A stretch of DNA of 64,000 nt from NCBI RefSeq assembly GCF_000422885.1, contig NZ_KE383943.1:434001-498000 (forward strand), given 5' to 3'. A program made the position numbers and the translations under genes. This document shows positions 1 to 7,890 of this stretch, in pieces; within the stretch, counting starts at the first letter, position 1, and the number at the start of each line of letters is the position of its first letter. The DNA is from Ottowia thiooxydans DSM 14619 (GTDB lineage: Bacteria > Pseudomonadota > Gammaproteobacteria > Burkholderiales > Burkholderiaceae_C). Below the pieces are notes generated by a model. The model had not been told where the DNA came from. It did no database searches and worked only from the letters and a program-made list of their open reading frames with translations.

Positions 1-585
1 GCCGCTTTGCATATGGGGCTCGACTATCCCTCCAGAGTTAGATCGCTGTGCGTCGCTGGAGCTGGGTACGGCGCGGAGCCGGATAAAGCGGAGAGCTTCC
101 GGCGCGAAACCAGAAGCACGGCAGCCTTGCTTTTGGAGCAAGGTGTTCCTGTGTTCGCGAAGAAGTATTCAAGGGGACCCACGCGCCTGTCCTTTGAGCG
201 CAACGATCCTCGTGGGCATGCTGAGTTCGAAGGCGCCCTTGCCAAACTCTCAGCGCTTGGTCTGGCCAATACACAGCTCGGAATTCAGCTGAAAAGGCCT
301 TCGCTGTACGACCTGAGAGATCGGCTTGCAAAGTTAAACCTGCCCACTTTGATCTTGAATGGCGACGAAGACACACCTTGCCTGGGACCTGCGCTCATGC
401 TCAAAGCCACGATGGCTTCGGCAGCTATGAGCGTCATACCCAACTGTGGGCACACCATCAATCTGGAAGCGCCTGATGAGTTCAATCGAATCCTCACCAG
501 TTTCATGACTGCGGCTGATAGCGGGCGCTGGCCTGTTCGTACGTATTCCTTGGCCACTACTCACGCTACAGGCATGGCCTCCTGA
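1..585 (+). CDS. Alpha/beta hydrolase, C-terminal part (5' end outside window)
   Basis: The reading frame is open from base 1, so the gene starts before the window; 194 residues are visible. The visible N-terminus (AALHMGLDYPSRV) is what normally follows the nucleophile elbow of alpha/beta hydrolases, so the catalytic serine lies just upstream. The acid is probably in LILNGDEDTP near residue 120 and the histidine in NCGHTINLEAP near 150. A helical lid seems to lie between. The substrate cannot be told. It converges on the LysR gene, with 15 bases between stop codons. Confidence 0.8.
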   Translation, partial: AALHMGLDYPSRVRSLCVAGAGYGAEPDKAESFRRETRSTAALLLEQGVPVFAKKYSRGPTRLSFERNDPRGHAEFEGALAKLSALGLANTQLGIQLKRPSLYDLRDRLAKLNLPTLILNGDEDTPCLGPALMLKATMASAAMSVIPNCGHTINLEAPDEFNRILTSFMTAADSGRWPVRTYSLATTHATGMAS

Positions 586-600
586 TAGTGGCTGCTGAAC

Positions 601-1554
601 CTAGATGTTGTCCCCCCACGGCTGAGGCTCATCGTTGCGCATGGCTTGCTCCACGGTAGCGCGCGTCATGGTGGGGACGAACATTTCGATGAAGTCGTAG
701 GCGTAACCTCTGAGCCACGCACCTCGCCGCAGACCCAGGCGGGTGGTGTTCAACTGAAACAGATGGCGCGCATCCAGCATCCGAAGCTGGCGATCACGTT
801 CAGCATCGAACGCAATCATGGCAATGATGCCCACTCCCATGCCAAGTTCAACGTACGTTTTAATGACGTCAGCGTCCATGGCGGTCAGCACGATGTTGGG
901 CTGAATGCCCGCGCGCTGAAAGGCATCGTCGAGGTGCGAGCGGCCGGTGAATCCCAGATCGTAAGTAACGATGGGGTGCTCAGCCAGGGCTTGCAAGGTC
1001 AGGGGAAGGCTCGTTTCCAGCAGCGGGTGGCCCACGGGTAACACCACGCTGTGAGACCACCGATAGCAAGACAGTGTGAGCAACCCTGCGTGGCTGGCAA
1101 GCGCTTCTGTGGCCACACCGATGTCTGCCTCGCCAGACATCAACATGTCTGCCACTTGACGGGGTGAGCCCTGATGCAGGTGCAGCGAAACGCCAGGGTA
1201 GCGTGCTCGGAAATCTCTCACCACAGGGGGCAGGGCGTAGCGTGCTTGCGAGTGAGTGGCCGCGATTGAAAGAGTCCCTTCCATGCTGGCACTGAAATCG
1301 TTGCCTACTCGCCGGAGATTCTCGGCTTCGAGCAGCAGACGCTCCACGACTGGCAGCAGAGCGTCTCCCGGTGGTGTGAGACCGGTCAGGCGTTTGCCCG
1401 CACGAACGAAAATCTCGATACCGAGTTCGTCTTCCAGTTCCCGGATCTGGCGGCTGACCCCCGGTTGCGAGGTGTGCAGAGCTTCTGCCACGTCGGTCAG
1501 ATTGAAGCCGCAGCGCACTGCTTCGCGCACTGAGCGAAGTTGCTGAAAATTCAT
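601..1554 (-). CDS. LysR-family regulator, CysB/Cbl-like
   Basis: A 317-residue LysR regulator. The N-terminal winged HTH (residues 1-60) and the following linker resemble CysB/Cbl: TSQPGVSRQIRELEDELG in the HTH, then IFVRAGKRLTGLTPPG. The effector domain begins SIAATHSQARYALPPVV, the region that in CysB binds sulfate or acetylserine, so a sulfur or sulfonate effector is possible but unproven. No sulfur-assimilation gene is visible next to it, which fits Cbl-like or repurposed CysB paralogs better than CysB itself. A 15-bp palindrome lies just upstream of its start and may be its own operator. Confidence 0.85.
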   Translation of the reverse strand: MNFQQLRSVREAVRCGFNLTDVAEALHTSQPGVSRQIRELEDELGIEIFVRAGKRLTGLTPPGDALLPVVERLLLEAENLRRVGNDFSASMEGTLSIAATHSQARYALPPVVRDFRARYPGVSLHLHQGSPRQVADMLMSGEADIGVATEALASHAGLLTLSCYRWSHSVVLPVGHPLLETSLPLTLQALAEHPIVTYDLGFTGRSHLDDAFQRAGIQPNIVLTAMDADVIKTYVELGMGVGIIAMIAFDAERDRQLRMLDARHLFQLNTTRLGLRRGAWLRGYAYDFIEMFVPTMTRATVEQAMRNDEPQPWGDNI

Positions 1555-1577
1555 GGTGATGATGCTTGGCGCAGGCC

Positions 1578-1592
1578 GATATTGCGAATATC
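1578..1592. promoter_or_regulatory. Palindrome upstream of CysB-like regulator
   Basis: The sequence GATATT-GCG-AATATC is a perfect inverted repeat about 25-40 bases before the LysR start codon. It contains a T-N11-A core as expected for a LysR-type operator. Autoregulation is an inference from position only. Confidence 0.4.
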
Positions 1593-1899
1593 CGCATCAT
1601 TGCCCGTGATGTGCCAAATACCAACGACTTTCTTATTGTTTGCTTATGGCCCCAAGCAGGGTAAGGCGCGCACGGGTCCAGGAAATGCGGGTGGCAGAAG
1701 GATCTCCTTCGGTCGCTCGCATTCGTGTGTGTTGGTGGTTGATTGTTCTACCGCCGCGTGTTGGGATCAAAGACTCTTACTGACTTTGGATATCTGAATT
1801 CCTTGATCGCTTGGCTCGGACACCTGTGTAAAACAGGCAGCGGCATGACCTTAGGTAGTCAGGTGGCTTTTGACCCAGGGGGAGGAAGGCCTTCGTGTC
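1593..1899. other. Intergenic stretch between two minus-strand regulators
   Basis: About 300 bases between the start of the CysB-like gene and the stop of the GntR gene. No convincing open reading frame, repeat or terminator was seen. Any promoter for the LysR gene should lie in its first 100 bases. Confidence 0.5.
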
Positions 1900-2802
1900 T
1901 TAGCTGAACAGAGTTTTGTCCTTGGATTTTCCCCTGCGCGCGCCATCCAGGTGGGATTTCATCAAGCTGGCTGCACGTACGGCATCCATGGCTTCGATGG
2001 CCTGCAAGATTTCCAGGTGTTCACTTGCCTGGTTTTGGCGAGGCGCGCGTTGGGAGGCTTGCCGGTATTCGACCAACCGGCGCAGTTGATTGACCCGGCG
2101 CACAGACTGCAAAATGAAGCGGTTGTGAGACCACTCCGCCAAGGTCTCATGAAACCGGCTATTGGCTTCAAACAACTCGATCGGCGTCATGCTGAGATAG
2201 CCGTCTTTTGCGATGCGCTCTTGCTCTCTACGCAGTTCCGCCAATGCGAGCGGCTCCACTCGGAAAGAAGGGCTGAGCAAACCAGTAGGTTCGATGGCTT
2301 GCCTGAAGAGATAGCTTTCTTCATAGGCATCTGGTGAGTCAATCATGGGCAGAAAGCACCACCCCTGGCCTACGCGTTGCTCGACCCAACCCTCTTCGGA
2401 AATGCGGGACAAGACCTTGCGCAAGGTGCTCCGCGCTACATTGAATTGGCGCATCAACTCTGCTTCGCTCACCTCGTCCTGGATAGCCTGTGCCTGCCGA
2501 GCCTCTGCGATTCTCAGATAGAGGGGATTGTCGGGGGTCGATGAAAAACGGGCTGCGACCTCGGTCCACTCCGACGCGTCGCGGGTGAGGAAAAAGCCGC
2601 GATTGGTGCTTCGCTCAAGGACGCCATGCTCGGCCAGGAGTCGCATGGCGGCCTGAACGGGAGAGCGTGAGATTCCAATCTGTTCGGCGAGATGGCTTTC
2701 TCCAAGATGATCGCCAGCCTTCAGACCTTCTCGTCTGACAATGCTGATGATTTCTCGCGCCACTCGGCCGCGCAATGGTGACGGCTCTGAATTTTCATGC
2801 AT
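1900..2802 (-). CDS. GntR-family regulator with two winged HTH domains and an FCD-like domain
   Basis: A 300-residue protein, about 60-80 longer than a usual FadR-type GntR regulator. Residues about 8-75 form a first wHTH (HLAEQIGISRSPVQAAMRLL, then GVLERSTNRGFFL). Residues about 95-150 look like a second one (AELMRQFNVARSTLRKVLSR, then GWVEQRVGQGWCFLP). The rest is an all-helical effector domain of the FCD kind. It is the last gene of a minus-strand operon with a hydrolase and a Bug protein, so it probably senses a carboxylate handled by them. The double-HTH layout is read from the translated sequence; FCD metal ligands were not individually assigned. Confidence 0.8.
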   Translation of the reverse strand: MHENSEPSPLRGRVAREIISIVRREGLKAGDHLGESHLAEQIGISRSPVQAAMRLLAEHGVLERSTNRGFFLTRDASEWTEVAARFSSTPDNPLYLRIAEARQAQAIQDEVSEAELMRQFNVARSTLRKVLSRISEEGWVEQRVGQGWCFLPMIDSPDAYEESYLFRQAIEPTGLLSPSFRVEPLALAELRREQERIAKDGYLSMTPIELFEANSRFHETLAEWSHNRFILQSVRRVNQLRRLVEYRQASQRAPRQNQASEHLEILQAIEAMDAVRAASLMKSHLDGARRGKSKDKTLFS

Positions 2803-2858
2803 CGTGCGTAGTTTAGAGCGTGTGGTTAACTCAGAACGTCAAAACGCGCGCGCCAGCG

Positions 2859-3569
2859 CTACCAGCCAAGCCAGTCACCAAGTGCACGCGAAACCTCTTG
2901 CGGTTGTTCAAGTGGCGAGAGGTGGCCGCACTCTTCGATGATGCGAAGAGTGGCTCCTGGGATCAGGGCCGCCATTTCCTCATGCATCCAGACTGGATTG
3001 GGCGCATCTTGCCTGCCACACATCACCAGCGTAGGGCACCGAATAGAAGACAAGCTTGGCCGGGAGTCGACACGTGATAGCAAGGCCCGAAGCTGTTGTT
3101 GTCTTGATTGCTCGCCCACCGAGCGCACCATGCGCAGCACCGTGGCTCGCAGCTCAGGCATGGCGGCGCACCTGGCGCTCATCCATCGGTCTGGCAAAGT
3201 GCGGGCCAATGCTTCGAAGCCCTGATCTCGCACGATGGCATCGTCTTGGGCACGGACGGCCATGCGCTCTGGAGAGTCAATATCCGCCCGAGTGTCTAGG
3301 AGTGCGAGTCGCTCCACGCGTTCGGGCGCGCGTCGCATGATTTCCATGGCGACGTGCCCTCCCATGGATAGGCCAACCAGGCTGAACTGCGGGGATGCTT
3401 TCTCAAGCACCGTTTTCGCAAGCTCCTCCATGGAGCCACCACCTTCCAGAGCCAGCGGCAAACAATCTGCGACAGCGGCCAGCGCTGCGCACTGGTGCTC
3501 CCACAGTACAGGGGTGCAGAGATGGCCGCCTAGCAGAACGACTTGAGGGCGGGGCGTGGCGGCTGTCAT
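2859..3569 (-). CDS. Alpha/beta hydrolase
   Basis: A 236-residue cytoplasmic hydrolase. The nucleophile elbow GLSMGGH is near residue 68, the acid is probably in VMCGRQDAPNP near 190, and the histidine in EECGHLSPLEQP near 215. It lacks a signal peptide. The start codon lies 5 bases beyond the stop of the preceding Bug gene, so the two are surely cotranscribed and probably translationally coupled; the GntR regulator follows 56 bases later. The chemistry (ester, lactone or ring-cleavage product) cannot be decided from sequence alone. Confidence 0.85.
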   Translation of the reverse strand: MTAATPRPQVVLLGGHLCTPVLWEHQCAALAAVADCLPLALEGGGSMEELAKTVLEKASPQFSLVGLSMGGHVAMEIMRRAPERVERLALLDTRADIDSPERMAVRAQDDAIVRDQGFEALARTLPDRWMSARCAAMPELRATVLRMVRSVGEQSRQQQLRALLSRVDSRPSLSSIRCPTLVMCGRQDAPNPVWMHEEMAALIPGATLRIIEECGHLSPLEQPQEVSRALGDWLGW

Positions 3570-3573
3570 GAGG

Positions 3574-4563
3574 TCAGTCTACCTTGGCACCGGTGTCGCG
3601 CACGACCTTGCCCCAGGCCTGGGTATCGCGGGCCAGTAACGCCCTGGCGTCGGCGGGGGGCTCGTATGCGGATTCCGCGCCTGATGCTGCTAGCGCTTCA
3701 CGCATCTCGGCTGATGCTGCCGCTGCTTGAAGCGCCGCACCCAGCCGCTCAGCAATGGCAGGCGGGGTCTTCGCTGGAGCGTACAAGCCCATCCAGTAAA
3801 CGGCTTCGTAGCCTTTGACGGTCTGGCCGATGGGAGGAACGCCAGGCAGCACTGGAACCGGGTTTTTGGTAGTGACTCCAAGCGCCTTGACCCGGCCGGC
3901 CTTTAGCATGGGCATGGCCTCAAGATTGGAGGCCCAGAACAATTGAATCTGGCCACCGATCAAGTCAGTGATGGCGGCCTGGCTTCCTTTGTAGGGAACG
4001 TGCTGAAGCTTGACGCCCGCCATGGTGGTGAACAACGCACCTGCGAGATGGTTGACGGCGCCATTGCCGGATGATCCGAACGACAAGGTGTCAGGCTTGG
4101 ATTTGGCGAGAGCAATGAGTTGGGCCACATCGTTCGCGGGCAAGGAGTTGTTGGCGAGCAGTGTGTAGCCGGTGGTGGCAAAGGTGCCCAAAGGCAAAAG
4201 ATCTTTTTCGGCGTCGTAACTCAGCTTGGAGTACAGAGTTCGGTTGATCGCCAGGCTGGAGGTGCCCATCAGGAGGGTATAGCCGTCTGGGGCGCTTTGG
4301 GCCACTGCGTCATTGCCAATATTGGTGCCAGCTCCGGGCCGGTTCTCGACCACGACGGGTTGGCCGAGCTCAGACGAGAGCTTGGTGGCCACTCGCCGAG
4401 TGACGACGTCGGTGAAGCCGCCCGGCGGGAAGGGGGCAATGATCTTGATGGGTTTGGATGGATACGCTTGTGCAAATGCCAGCGGTGCAACGCCCCCGGC
4501 GAGCAGAGCGAGGGTAGCCGTCACGGCTACCCGGCGGCGTAGAGCGATGGGTGATTTTTTCAT
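3574..4563 (-). CDS. Bug/TctC-family periplasmic binding protein
   Basis: A 329-residue tripartite tricarboxylate receptor-type protein. The start at 4563 is chosen because GGAG stands 7-8 bases before it and a classical signal peptide follows (MKKSPIALRRR, hydrophobic core, cleavage after AFA). Family hallmarks are present: IIAPFPPGGFTDVVTRR, VENRPGAGTNIG, APDGYTLLMG and LQHVPYKGSQAAITDLI. Such proteins bind small carboxylates in the periplasm. No TctA/TctB membrane gene is nearby, so it is an orphan receptor. First gene of the Bug-hydrolase-GntR operon. Confidence 0.92.
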   Translation of the reverse strand: MKKSPIALRRRVAVTATLALLAGGVAPLAFAQAYPSKPIKIIAPFPPGGFTDVVTRRVATKLSSELGQPVVVENRPGAGTNIGNDAVAQSAPDGYTLLMGTSSLAINRTLYSKLSYDAEKDLLPLGTFATTGYTLLANNSLPANDVAQLIALAKSKPDTLSFGSSGNGAVNHLAGALFTTMAGVKLQHVPYKGSQAAITDLIGGQIQLFWASNLEAMPMLKAGRVKALGVTTKNPVPVLPGVPPIGQTVKGYEAVYWMGLYAPAKTPPAIAERLGAALQAAAASAEMREALAASGAESAYEPPADARALLARDTQAWGKVVRDTGAKVD

Positions 4564-4627
4564 CTTTGTCTCCTTCATTTGGATTGGGGTGGCTCTGGCC
4601 GACTGCCTCCAGCCTGCTCGCATTCTA

Positions 4628-4637
4628 TTATGCATAA
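4628..4637. promoter_or_regulatory. TTATGCATAA palindrome upstream of Bug operon
   Basis: A perfect 10-bp palindrome 65-75 bases before the Bug start codon, flanked by ATTATG...CATAAT. It is a candidate operator for the GntR regulator encoded at the end of the same operon; the assignment is positional inference. Confidence 0.35.
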
Positions 4638-4902
4638 ATGACTTTTATGAGCACATAATGCAATTAAGCAAAAGGGAGGGCGCCTTAGCTACCGGCGACT
4701 AGGGGTTCTCATGAGTAAAAAAACCGATGTCATAGCTTCGCCCGGTTGCTAAAGCGACGGTACTTTGATGTGAAAACGGCCTTCTCAGCCGTATCCAGCG
4801 GGGTACCGGTTTGGACCTCGTCGCGCCCGTCAAATGCTGGATGGCTTGGTCTACTTGCCTGGGTGAAGCAGACCCGCGGCCTGTCGCATACGGGTGTGCT
4901 GG

Positions 4903-4929
4903 GGCAGTGGCCGGTGAGAGGCCACTGCC
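4903..4929 (-). terminator. Hairpin after solute-binding protein gene
   Basis: GGCAGTGGCC and GGCCACTGCC form a perfect 10-bp stem with a 7-base loop, 32 bases beyond the stop of the minus-strand gene ending at 4961. No clear T-run follows on either strand, so it may be a weak or factor-assisted terminator. Confidence 0.45.
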
Positions 4930-4960
4930 AATTCAGGGGGCCTTAGATCGTGAACACGTT

Positions 4961-5695
4961 CTAAGCCGCAGGCGCGACCGAGGCGCCCTGAATGCCGTGT
5001 TTGGCGAGCGCATCTGCCACGAAGCCGCTGGCCTTGCTCTGCTCAACAAACTGGGATAAGGCCTGAGCCGCAGCTTCCCCGCGGCTGGTTGGCGTGCCCA
5101 TGGCCTGCTGAATCACCATGAAGCGACCAGGTAACAGGCGCAGCCCACCCAATCTTTTCGCGTCGCCTTCCAATTGTTGCTTCACTCCCGCCGCCACGTG
5201 GGCTGCGTTGGCAAGGAAAGTATCCACCACGGTGGGTGAGGTGGGTGCGCGCTCAATCGTGGCCGCCTTGAGTTCGCGGGTCAGGTAGAGGTCGTAGGCG
5301 CTGCCATTTCCCACCATGACACGGGTGCCTTGCCGATCTACCTCGTCGTTGCTTTGCAGCGGAGAGTCTTGAAGGACCAGGTAAGCCCCTTCTATCAACA
5401 CATAGGGCGCGGTGAACCGTATGCCTTGTCCACGCAGAGGATCGATAGCGAAGAAGCCTATGTCGGCTTGTTCTGCCTTGACAGCATCAACAGACTTTCC
5501 GGCGGCGTCGAAGACGACCAGCTCGAGCGGAACCCCTAGCTTTTGAGCGAACGCGTTGGCGAGGTCTACAGAAACCCCGCCCACTTCACCGCTCTTCGGA
5601 TCCCGATTGGCGAGGATGGGATTTCCCAGGTTGATGGAGGCGCGGAGTGCGCCGGTGGGCGTGAAGGCTTTGACGATGTCTGAGCTGAGGGTCAT
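4961..5695 (-). CDS. SBP_bac_3-type solute-binding protein without signal peptide
   Basis: A 244-residue family 3 (amino-acid type) binding protein. The fold is recognisable from GALRASINLGNPIL, GGVSVDLANAFAQKLG, AEQADIGFFAIDPLRG, IRFTAPYVLIEGAYLV and MVGNGSAYDLYL. Its first residues (MTLSSDIVKAFTPTG) contain no export signal, so it should stay in the cytoplasm. The start ATG overlaps the stop of the upstream LysR gene (ATGA), which fixes the start and implies translational coupling. An effector-binding partner of the LysR protein, or an enzyme built on the binding-protein fold, are both possible. Similar signal-less paralogs are known but uncharacterised. Confidence 0.85.
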   Translation of the reverse strand: MTLSSDIVKAFTPTGALRASINLGNPILANRDPKSGEVGGVSVDLANAFAQKLGVPLELVVFDAAGKSVDAVKAEQADIGFFAIDPLRGQGIRFTAPYVLIEGAYLVLQDSPLQSNDEVDRQGTRVMVGNGSAYDLYLTRELKAATIERAPTSPTVVDTFLANAAHVAAGVKQQLEGDAKRLGGLRLLPGRFMVIQQAMGTPTSRGEAAAQALSQFVEQSKASGFVADALAKHGIQGASVAPAA

Positions 5696-6600
5696 GGTGT
5701 TTGAGAACTTTGAAGAGATAACTGATTGACCAGCGTTTCAATGAAAGTATGACTGACCGGTGGCAGCGTGCGTCCGATGCGTGTCACGATGCCTATGGAG
5801 CGATTGACTTGCGGGCGCACCAGCGGGATAGCAACCAATTTTTCCATACGTACGAGATCGAGCGCCATGCGGGGCAAAGCGGTGATCCCCAGCCCGGCGC
5901 TGATCAACGCCCCACAGGCCGAAACGCTCGGGTATTCCAGCGAAGGAGAAACTGACAGCCGCATCAACGCCGCATCCGTAATGGGGCGGATGCTGCTGCG
6001 TTTTTGAGAACCTATAAATGGGCGGGTGGTAAATACCGACCATGGAACGGAGTCTCTGCTGGCCAAGGGATCGTCGCGTGGGCATAGGAGGACGAAAGGG
6101 TCGTTCAACATATGACGGTAGCGCAGTTTCCTGTCTGGGGCAGGCCGCACGGTGAGGCCGAAGTCGGCGTGCCCTTCGTCGATGCTTGCAAGCAGCGCAT
6201 CGGCAGGGGCTTCGATGAGCGAAAACTCGACTTGTGGCTGCTGGCTACGGAAGGCGGCTATCGCCTGGGGTATGAGCGCGGCGCCAATAGACGGGAGTGT
6301 TGCGATCGCCACTCGGCCACTGCGCCCTTGCAGGAATTGCCCAAGCTCGCCAAAGGAGTTGTCGAACTCGCGCAAGATCCGCTGGGCGATGGGAAGCAGT
6401 TCCTGGCCAATGGGAGTGATCTCCACATTGCGGGTGTCGCGGTCGAACAGCCTGGCTTGCAGTGTTTGCTCGGCTTGCCGGATCGTACGGCTGAGCGCAG
6501 GTTGTGACACGCCGATCTGCGCTGCCGCCCCGCGAAAACTGCCCGTGGCGACGATTTGCACGAACGCCTGCAGCTGCTGAAGAGTAAGATTTTCACGCAT
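5692..6600 (-). CDS. LysR-family transcriptional regulator
   Basis: A 302-residue LysR regulator: HTH in residues 1-60 (GSFRGAAAQIGVSQPALSR), then an effector-binding domain of periplasmic-binding fold (VAIATLPSIGAALIPQAI onward). It is divergent from the CoA-transferase operon starting at 6716, with 115 bases between, the classical layout of a LysR protein controlling its neighbour. Downstream and overlapping by 4 bases is a signal-less solute-binding protein gene. Confidence 0.9.
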   Translation of the reverse strand: MRENLTLQQLQAFVQIVATGSFRGAAAQIGVSQPALSRTIRQAEQTLQARLFDRDTRNVEITPIGQELLPIAQRILREFDNSFGELGQFLQGRSGRVAIATLPSIGAALIPQAIAAFRSQQPQVEFSLIEAPADALLASIDEGHADFGLTVRPAPDRKLRYRHMLNDPFVLLCPRDDPLASRDSVPWSVFTTRPFIGSQKRSSIRPITDAALMRLSVSPSLEYPSVSACGALISAGLGITALPRMALDLVRMEKLVAIPLVRPQVNRSIGIVTRIGRTLPPVSHTFIETLVNQLSLQSSQTP

Positions 6601-6715
6601 GGCTATTGATGCGTTTACGTTATCACAGATATAGCATGATGGCTATTCACAGATCAATGGCCTGCTCTTAGACTGTCACCTGAATACGTTCCAAGAACAA
6701 TCAGGAGACAAACGA
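6601..6715. promoter_or_regulatory. Divergent promoter region of LysR and CoA-transferase operon
   Basis: A 115-base divergent intergenic region. It contains ATAGC-N6-GCTAT (6631-6646) and a repeated GGCTATT (6601-6607 and 6641-6647), suitable as LysR recognition half-sites. A GGAG ribosome-binding site stands about 8 bases before the GTG start at 6716. The operator call is inference. Confidence 0.4.
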
Positions 6716-7876
6716 GTGAATTCACGTGGATCAGGCGTGCTGGAAGGCGTGCGCGTTCTGGAGCTCGGTCAGGTGCTGGCGGGGCCGTTTGCCTCCGCGA
6801 TCCTGGCGGACCTCGGTGCCGATGTGGTGAAGCTGGAGCGAATAGAAGGCGGAGACGATGCCCGCCGAATGGGGCCGGACTTCAGGCATGGCGATGCCCT
6901 CAATTTTCAGGTCTTCAACCGGGGTAAGCAATCAGTTGCCATTGACCTCAAATCAGACGCAGGCAAGGTCGCGTTCGAGCGCCTGGTGGCTGAGGCCGAC
7001 ATCTTCATTCACAACCTTCGTCCGGGTGTCCCCCTGGCGCTGGGCATTGATGGCCCAAGCGTCTGCGCACGTCATCCACTTCTGATCTATTGCGAAATCT
7101 CCGCCTTCGGCCATCTGGGCCCCATGGCGTCCCGCCCGGGCTACGAACCCTTGGTGCAAGCGTTCAGTGGCCTTTCCAGCACCAATGGTGGCCCCAACGA
7201 CCCTCCGATGCGCGCGGGCGCCTCCATCTGCGATCAGGGCTCGGGCATGTGGGTGGTTATTGGCGCGCTCTCAATGCTTCAGCGGCGTACGCACACGGGG
7301 CAGGGAGGTATTTTGCAAACGTCTTTGCTTGAGACCGCCCTGGTGTGGAACGGCCAGAAGGCGGATGCGTTCACCAATGAAGGCGCTCTTCCTCAGCGCC
7401 ACCGCTCCGGGCACCCGGGTTTCGTTCCGTACGAAGCCTTTGATACGGCGGATGGCCCACTGCTGATTTGCTGCGGAAACGACAGGCTGTTCTCCAAGCT
7501 GGCGGTCGAGGTGGGCCATCCCGAGTGGCTGAACGATGAGCGCTTCAGCACCAACCGCGCCCGGCTCTCAAACAAGGCCGCGCTCTTTGAGCAATTGGAG
7601 CCACTGATGGCTGCAACGGCCCGCACGGAGTGGATCGCGCGCTTCGAATCTGCTGGCGTGCCGTGTGCCCCTGTTCACACCGTGCCCGAGGCCTTGGCAC
7701 ATCCCCAGGTCCGGGCGCTCGGCATGCTCTCGCCTGTGGGCGATGACGATTTTTCATTGACCACACTGCCGCTCACGATTGACGGTGAGCGCCCCAGGTT
7801 GAAAGCTGGAGCCCCACGGCTGGGCGCTCACAACGAAATACACGGATTACCTGCTTTCATTTCCCAAAACACATAG
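6716..7876 (+). CDS. CaiB/BaiF family III CoA-transferase
   Basis: A 386-residue class III CoA-transferase, which moves CoA between acyl-CoA and a free carboxylic acid. Family motifs: LEGVRVLELGQVLAGPFA, ADLGADVVKLER, NRGKQSVAIDLKS, PGYEPLVQAFSG. The catalytic aspartate is most likely in ASICDQGSGM near residue 174. The GTG start is supported by AGGAGAC upstream. First gene of a seven-gene operon; it probably activates the imported acid. A second, distinct CoA-transferase follows two genes later. Confidence 0.92.
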   Translation: MNSRGSGVLEGVRVLELGQVLAGPFASAILADLGADVVKLERIEGGDDARRMGPDFRHGDALNFQVFNRGKQSVAIDLKSDAGKVAFERLVAEADIFIHNLRPGVPLALGIDGPSVCARHPLLIYCEISAFGHLGPMASRPGYEPLVQAFSGLSSTNGGPNDPPMRAGASICDQGSGMWVVIGALSMLQRRTHTGQGGILQTSLLETALVWNGQKADAFTNEGALPQRHRSGHPGFVPYEAFDTADGPLLICCGNDRLFSKLAVEVGHPEWLNDERFSTNRARLSNKAALFEQLEPLMAATARTEWIARFESAGVPCAPVHTVPEALAHPQVRALGMLSPVGDDDFSLTTLPLTIDGERPRLKAGAPRLGAHNEIHGLPAFISQNT

Positions 7877-7890
7877 AGATAGGAGACACC

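Larger units (their letters stand above)
4564..4960. other. Intergenic region with AT-rich palindrome and hairpin
   Basis: Nearly 400 bases between the Bug start and the stop of the solute-binding protein gene. The 4620-4665 part is AT-rich and contains the perfect palindrome TTATGCATAA (4628-4637) and a second CATAATGCAAT stretch. This is a reasonable promoter and GntR operator region for the Bug operon. The part toward 4900 holds a strong hairpin listed separately. No credible gene was found. Confidence 0.5.

Noticed and set aside
4746-4946. A 66-codon plus-strand open frame in the gap before the solute-binding protein gene.
   Set aside because: It needs a TTG start, has no ribosome-binding site or recognisable motif, and contains a perfect hairpin; probably chance.
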